Of a stretch of 64,000 nt of DNA, positions 58,948 through 64,000 are shown one piece after another. Every line of letters begins with the position of its first letter. Position 1 is the first letter of the stretch. Below the pieces are notes generated by a model. The model searched no databases. It worked only from the letters and a program-made list of their open reading frames with translations, and was not told where the DNA came from. The stretch is from positions 44,405,282-44,469,281 of the forward strand of contig OZ018409.1 of NCBI GenBank assembly GCA_963969595.1, read 5' to 3'. Both the position numbers and the translations under genes were made by a program. Origin of the DNA: Neckera pumila (lineage: Eukaryota > Streptophyta > Bryopsida > Hypnales > Neckeraceae).

Positions 58948-59814
58948 TTTTAGGGCCAAAGAAGATTGACCCCCTCATTGCCCCATCTATTCATTAAGGG
59001 GAATTTGGGGCCTTTGAAAGACTAAATTTCCTTGGGTTCCCAGACTGCGGAAACGCAACTGCAATAGCTAGCTGATGTGGCACAGACTATGCCACATCAT
59101 TTCTGGAAAAAGAAAAAGAAAAAAGAATTTACTTAAAATTATAAAAAAATTTGAAAAATTTATATAATAAGTATATTCTGATAAACCATACCGCTGTTCA
59201 TAGAATCGGGTCAAATTTGGAAAGAGGCCTGAAACAGCCCTCCAAAATCTCTAAATCCCCTCTAAGGTGGAAGCATCCAAAACCGTCAATAATAAGCAAT
59301 GCAGCATAGTTGGAGGCAACTTTTCCTAAAATTAATATTTTTGTAGTATTTGCCAGTGAAAATTATGAATATTCAAAAAACAAAATAGATTTTTTGGATG
59401 TGGTATATAATTTCTATGTTTTTTGAAAGAGATGGCTCTCTAGACCACTGAAACTGTCACATAGGTGAACCCAAAATTGAAATAAAAAAAAATTGATGAA
59501 AATAAATGAGAATTAGGTATGTGTCCTTCAAATGCGTCAGCAAATCAGAGCCAAGGACACATTAATGAGAAGTCTAGGGACATAATAGTGACAATCCAAG
59601 GTACATGAATGGGAACATGATGCTAGTGGGTGTTTCTTCCTTAATGTTCATCTCTTCTACCTAATGTTGGGGCCTTTGATTGTAAATATGAATTCAAAAT
59701 TTCCAAATTTTATTATGTTTTGCAAGGAAAAAATTTGATTGCTTTCTCCAAAGAATAAACTTTAGAGCAATGAGGGGGTCAATTCACCCTGGCTGTTTGT
59801 CCTTTTAGGGTTAA
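58948..59814. mobile_element. TTAA-ended element with GACCCCCTCATTGC inverted repeat
   Basis: GATTGACCCCCTCATTGC near 58964 is matched by GCAATGAGGGGGTCAATTC near 59768. The right terminus reads GTCCTTTTAGGGTTAA. The left terminus is weaker (TCATTTTAGGGCC). The inside includes a GATGTGGCA/TGCCACATC hairpin at about 59073-59100. Confidence 0.55.
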
Positions 59815-60402
59815 GAAAAATGATTGGAATGCTGCAGAAGACCATGCGGCCACAATGTATGCAAGAACACCTTCTGGTTCCGTGCGATCCAGATGAGCCA
59901 AAGTGATGATTGTCTCAATAGGGACCAAATGATTCGAACCGTCGAGACAGAGTCGAGTCAAAAATACAGAGTGTAAGGCCAAAATGCACATCAAGACCTA
60001 GCAAAGGTTGTTCACCTATTAAATGATGTAAGATTGATTGAGCGTAGTCCCAAACTTTGCTCTGGGACTCACTCTTGACTCAAGCAGAGTAGCATTACTT
60101 AAAGCCCAAATGACTGCTAGACTCAAACCTCACCAAGCAACTTCTGTGTGGCTCAAATTTGATAATATCTGGCTCCATTCTAAGTTGTTAGCATCGAGGG
60201 AGGGTGGCAGTATCAAGTGGCAAGGATGTGGTCCTCTCGGCTATAATTTTTTCTACGATTCTCAGGTTTCTTTGTTTTCTTTGGTCCTTTTTGCTCATTT
60301 TCTCTTCATTTGTCTAGCCTCACGGCTACGCTCTTTTGTATTGTTTTTCTTTTTAATGCAGTGGGTTCTGCCCATTTGTTAAAAAAAAACAAAAAAAACT
60401 AG
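59815..60402 (+). mobile_element. Possible truncated LINE 3' end with A-tail
   Basis: A frame with ATSVWLKFDNIWLHSKLL is followed by a T-rich stretch, the small stem GTGGGTTCTGCCCAT and an A-rich tail (60381-60399). This T-rich/stem/poly-A order is typical of 3' ends of plant L1-type elements. No reverse transcriptase motif is included and target duplications are not clear. Confidence 0.4.
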
Positions 60403-60844
60403 AATGCCAAGAAGAAATTAGATTTTTTTTTGCTGAATTAAATGACTACAGGAAGCTCAGGCACCAACCGAATGACCATGGGAAACCACCGAATGACAAG
60501 TGCAAAGAAGGCCAAAAAGCTGCGTCATCCCTGTTTACGGTACTGCACCGAACCACCCCGGGTTACCCGGCGGTTCTCCGGCTGCCCTTGGTCAGAGCTG
60601 ATCTCTCCGAAGTCCGAACACATGTGCACGTCTCTTTCTGTGGTAGTTTCGCCAATTGGCCTCTTGACTGCTGGAAGACCGTGGAATGGACCAATAGGGG
60701 TGGGTCAGCTCATTTTTAGAATCTCCGGAGCTCGCAGACTTACTTTGAATAACGGGGGGGGGACGTGTCACTCCGTGGTTTGTGGTCAGCCTAGCTCCCA
60801 CTGAATTAACGGGACTAGAATTGTTCTTATCGGCGTTAGTTGAA
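60403..60844 (+). other. GC-richer stretch with an uncalled 120-codon frame
   Basis: The frame 60442-60804 includes a small ACCGAATGAC duplication and no recognised domain. Composition is unlike the flanking AT-rich DNA. It may be a promoter or decayed sequence, and I do not call a gene. Confidence 0.3.
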
Positions 60845-60869
60845 AACTGAAAATAATGGATTTTTATTT

Positions 60870-60976
60870 TTATTAGTTAATTATTAATTAATTATTAGTT
60901 AATAATTAATTAATTAATTAATTAATTAATAATAATTATTAATTATTAATTAATTAATTATTAATTAATTATTAAT
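60870..60976. repeat. TTAA/ATTA low-complexity tract
   Basis: About 100 bases composed only of A and T, in TTAATTAATTA-type phrases with very few G. It offers many TTAA sites, yet no family-1 element is inserted here. Confidence 0.85.
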
Positions 60977-61100
60977 CTTTGGGGCTGGCTGTGTGACTGG
61001 ACTCTGGGGCTGACCGACCCATGTTGCTTGCTTGCAGGGGAAAGGTAAGGGATTCTGGATTGAGAGTAGGATCATTTAAAACCGAGCGTGTGTCGTAAGA

Positions 61101-61732
61101 ATCTCCGAGAATAGTAAATAGATGCTTGTTGCACAATGTTCAATGTTCAACTAGGGGATAGTCTTGGAGAGGGGGGACTGGTTTGTTCTTGCAAGTGGCT
61201 CCACTCCCCCTTAGTGAAAGTCAAGTGTGGCAAGCTCAAAGTGGATCTCTATTTAATGTCGTTAATCCCGTTTGTCAACTATTAACATAAATTTTGTCTG
61301 GGAAGAAGATCAGCCACTTGACTAGGTCAAGTTGGTCACATTTAAGCTGATCTAATATAAGTTAATTGTATGATCATCATTTCTTTTACATCTCTAAAAT
61401 CATTTCAACAAAAATCATCTCTGAGAATAAATAGATGCTTGTTGCACAATGTTCAACTGGTGGACAGTCTTAACTTTCATTGGGGAGAAGGGGGCTTGGT
61501 TTGGCTTGGTCCATTCCTCAATGAAAGTCAAGCATGGTAAGCTCAAAGTGGATCTATATTTAATGCCTTTAATTCCCTTCTCCAATTGCTAATAGAAACT
61601 TCATCTTGGAAGACTAGCCTTGTGTAAGTACATTGGTAAGCCACTTGACTAGGTCAAGTTTGTCACATCAAAGTTGATCTATTTTTAATTAATTGTATGA
61701 TAATTTCTTACCTCACTAAAATTATTTCAACT
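61101..61732 (+). repeat. Imperfect tandem duplication, about 315 bp x 2
   Basis: The segment from ATCTCCGAGAATAGTAAATA (61101) to about 61410 recurs at 61416-61732, with shared phrases GATGCTTGTTGCACAATG, AAGCTCAAAGTGGATCT and CCACTTGACTAGGTCAAG. The copies differ by many substitutions and small indels. It is non-coding. Confidence 0.75.
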
Positions 61733-63340
61733 TGCAACAACGTTCAAATTTTAGCAAGAAAACAACAAGAAAATGTGCAAGTGATGCATTGGAACGTACA
61801 GTTATGTATACATTGTTACGTTGGTAGAGTACTACAATGTACTTATACATGTGCAATGTAATCAATTTTGGAGGCAAGAATCCCAAGCCCACATCCCCCT
61901 TGATGGAAAAGATGGACTACTATGGTAGTGACTTGAACTTGAGTCCTCCCATCTTCCACATGTGCAAGTGGGTATGTTCAAATGTTATATGGTGAAAAAT
62001 GCATAAGTTAAATTCTCCACAAAAAGATGTCGAGGAAAAGATGTTGATGTGAGTTATTACTAATGTTCATTTACAATATTATAATTAATTGAGTTGTTGT
62101 TTTGAAAACAATTATGTTACAATAATTTTAAGTATATCAAATGAACTACTGAGTAATGTAATAACTAAGATAATATTTTTTTTATTGGATTGGTGTAGTG
62201 TCAATCAAATTGGATTTGGGTGGCCTTCTAAACATTATTTGACCTAATTTAAATTTCTAATTCTATTGTAGTGATGCATTACAAAAAAATTCAAGCCTAA
62301 CAAGACTGCGAGTGTGTGATTTTCGGCACGCACGGGGTGCAATTAAAAAAATTAAAAAAAAAAAAAAAAAATTGAAAAAAAATAGTTTGTTTTTTTCTTA
62401 AAAAAATTAAAAAATTAAAAAATGACATCACGCTGATGTCGCGCTGACGTGGCGCTGATGTCAGTACGGACGTGGCCCTTCGACCACGTCACAATATCAA
62501 TTTCCAATTTTTTTTTTTTTGATTTGTTCTGTAATGTCACTATGGGGGTCTAGGCTTAGCAGCGTTCTGGATGCCCTGTTTTTTTCCTAATGTGAAACCT
62601 ATTTGAGACTAGACTTTTATATTTTTCTACTAGGCACGTAGAAATCAAGAAACTGAATAATAGATGCAACTTTTTTTTTTTGAAACAGACTCTATGATCT
62701 TCTGAATTGACTTCAAAGTTCTAGTCACCACAAGTCATTATTCTACTAGTGCAACTATCATGTAAGAGATTCCTCTTTTCCTTGGATTAAGGAGGGATTG
62801 AGAAATTTGTAGTCTAGAATGTTATTTTGCACAATTAGAGTATGGATTTAGAAAATCTACCCATTCAACTTTTAGAAAATATGATTTTTCATCTTATTTT
62901 TTAATGCCGTTTTTGGTTTGCAACCAGATGCAATTTTTTTTGTGATGAAAAATGAGAGCTATAATAATAGTTGAATGTTTGGCAAATTGAATTGATTTTA
63001 GGTGACACTATCTTACTTTAAGTCCTTTTTGATGTTAGAGCCATGTATTCCAAATTTTACGTGTGTGATTATCTAGAATAACAATATATCTTTGCAAGTG
63101 AAAGTAGTATTTTCAATACAATGTAGAAGAAGAATTGAAGAAGGGCCAAGTGAAGGATTTTATGATTTATAGGATAAATCTAATGATTTATAAAAATGAG
63201 AAATAAATGCAAATAAGTTATAGCATTGGAAAACTAATCCCTAAAGATCCAATTGATCATATATGGTCAATTATATTGACTCTAATTATGCTTTGTATAC
63301 TTAAACAAATTGGATGAATTTTGTTAGTTCAAAGGATATT
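61733..63340. other. AT-rich intergenic stretch
   Basis: No gene is supported. At 62340-62530 A-runs flank a GC-rich block with the hairpin GACGTGGCCC/GACCACGTC (about 62468-62492), which could be the edge of another element. Confidence 0.5.
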
Positions 63341-63495
63341 ATATATACATTGTAGCAAAGCAAAGCAATGTATATATTGAGTAGCAAAGCAATGTATATA
63401 TTGAGAGGATATATAATACATGCTTTGCTCAATGTATAAATTTGTCAAAACAACTCTTCGGGAGCAAGGCAATGTATATATAATATCCTCCCAAA
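63341..63495. repeat. Short tandem and inverted repeats around GCAATGTATATA
   Basis: AGCAAAGCAATGTATATATT recurs at about 63360 and 63382, and inverted and direct variants follow to 63490. The remaining bases to the window end are AT-rich with no supported gene. Confidence 0.6.
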
Positions 63496-64000
63496 GAATT
63501 GTTTTTGACAAAACTTTGACACTTTAAAGTTTGCATTGACTTTGACATTGAAATGTTGAAAATGAGATGATACAAAATACACAACATTTGAACATTTAAG
63601 ACTACAAAATTTTCTAATCTAAAAAGAATCAAATTAAAGGCTAAATGAGTGAAAATGGTGTTTGACTTTATGACACTAAAGTATCAAGAAATAGGATTTT
63701 CAAAATTAATTAATTAATTTTTTTCAACATTTAGAATTAAAAACTATCAATTGTTTTTTGAAAATAGAATCCTTTCTATAGTAGTGAAAACAACACACTT
63801 CCCTAGGATTGTGGGATAAAATCAAGGATTTATTGTGGCCCAAACAAATTCAAAAATCAATTAAGGTAATTACATCTTAAATTGCTCAAACAAGCATTTG
63901 AGAATGATTTGTATTACTATGTACACTGTAATAAATTGTCCCTAATATCTATTGGAATTTGTTGGAGTCAAAAGAAGATTCCAAATTCTCTTTAGCATCC

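Noticed and set aside
60442..60804. 120-codon + strand frame
   Set aside because: It lies in a GC-richer stretch but has no domain, with Arg/Ser/Thr composition typical of a random GC-rich frame. It is left uncalled.
1..64000. tRNA, rRNA or CRISPR arrays
   Set aside because: No cloverleaf-type sequence with A/B boxes, rRNA core motif or regularly spaced direct repeats with unique spacers was recognised on either strand.

Overview
The window looks like nuclear DNA of a land plant. It has AT-rich gene-poor stretches full of short inverted-repeat elements, two plant-type multi-exon genes with GT-AG introns of 0.14-1.2 kb, and no bacterial features such as operons, Shine-Dalgarno spacing or tRNA clusters. 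The low GC, short introns and single-copy-looking genes in a sea of small repeats would suit a bryophyte such as a moss, or a lycophyte. The sequence alone does not fix the species.

Only two ordinary genes are clear. (1) At 13.2-15.5 kb on + is a five-exon secreted GDSL esterase/lipase (424 aa), with a TATA box and a GC-richer promoter. (2) At 49.8-53.7 kb on - is a three-exon receptor-like cytoplasmic kinase (575 aa). It starts Met-Gly-Cys-Phe, a likely myristoylation/palmitoylation site. Every key catalytic residue of the kinase fold is replaced, so it reads as an intact pseudokinase.

Between about 27.2 and 37.7 kb is an island of higher GC with strong but broken coding signal, which I read as mobile-element protein genes. 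It holds, in order: a frameshifted short ORF with a pentapeptide repeat; a 2.16-kb open frame of a retroelement-like protein interrupted by five stops but no frameshift; a decayed transposase-like gene with many stops and several frameshifts; and an intact 174-aa ORF of unknown function. All 14 premature stops I could place in frame are TAG or TGA and none is TAA. This fits decay by deamination of methylated CAG and CGA codons.

Most of the rest is repeats. The main discovery is a dense set of elements that begin TTAACCC and end GGGTTAA, about 0.15-0.95 kb long, with target-site-like TTAA at both ends (6.3, 9.6, 19.6, 24.0, 42.0, 43.0, 44.0, 55.2, 56.2 and 59.8 kb). Two further TTAA-bounded families occur at 1.1/25.0 kb and at 25.7 kb. 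Their TTAA specificity and end sequence are what piggyBac-type transposition would leave. Several are nested: two sit side by side in the loop of a long foldback element (24.8-26.2 kb), and one interrupts another copy (43.0 kb). Other elements are a 1.06-kb palindrome (21.3-22.3 kb), foldback elements at 2.8 and 19.0 kb, a CACTA-type miniature element with a 3-bp duplication (41.0 kb), a small family with ends AATTTCGTTAAAATGGC, LINE/SINE-like A-tails, and several tandem arrays. No tRNA, rRNA, CRISPR array or paired long terminal repeats were seen.
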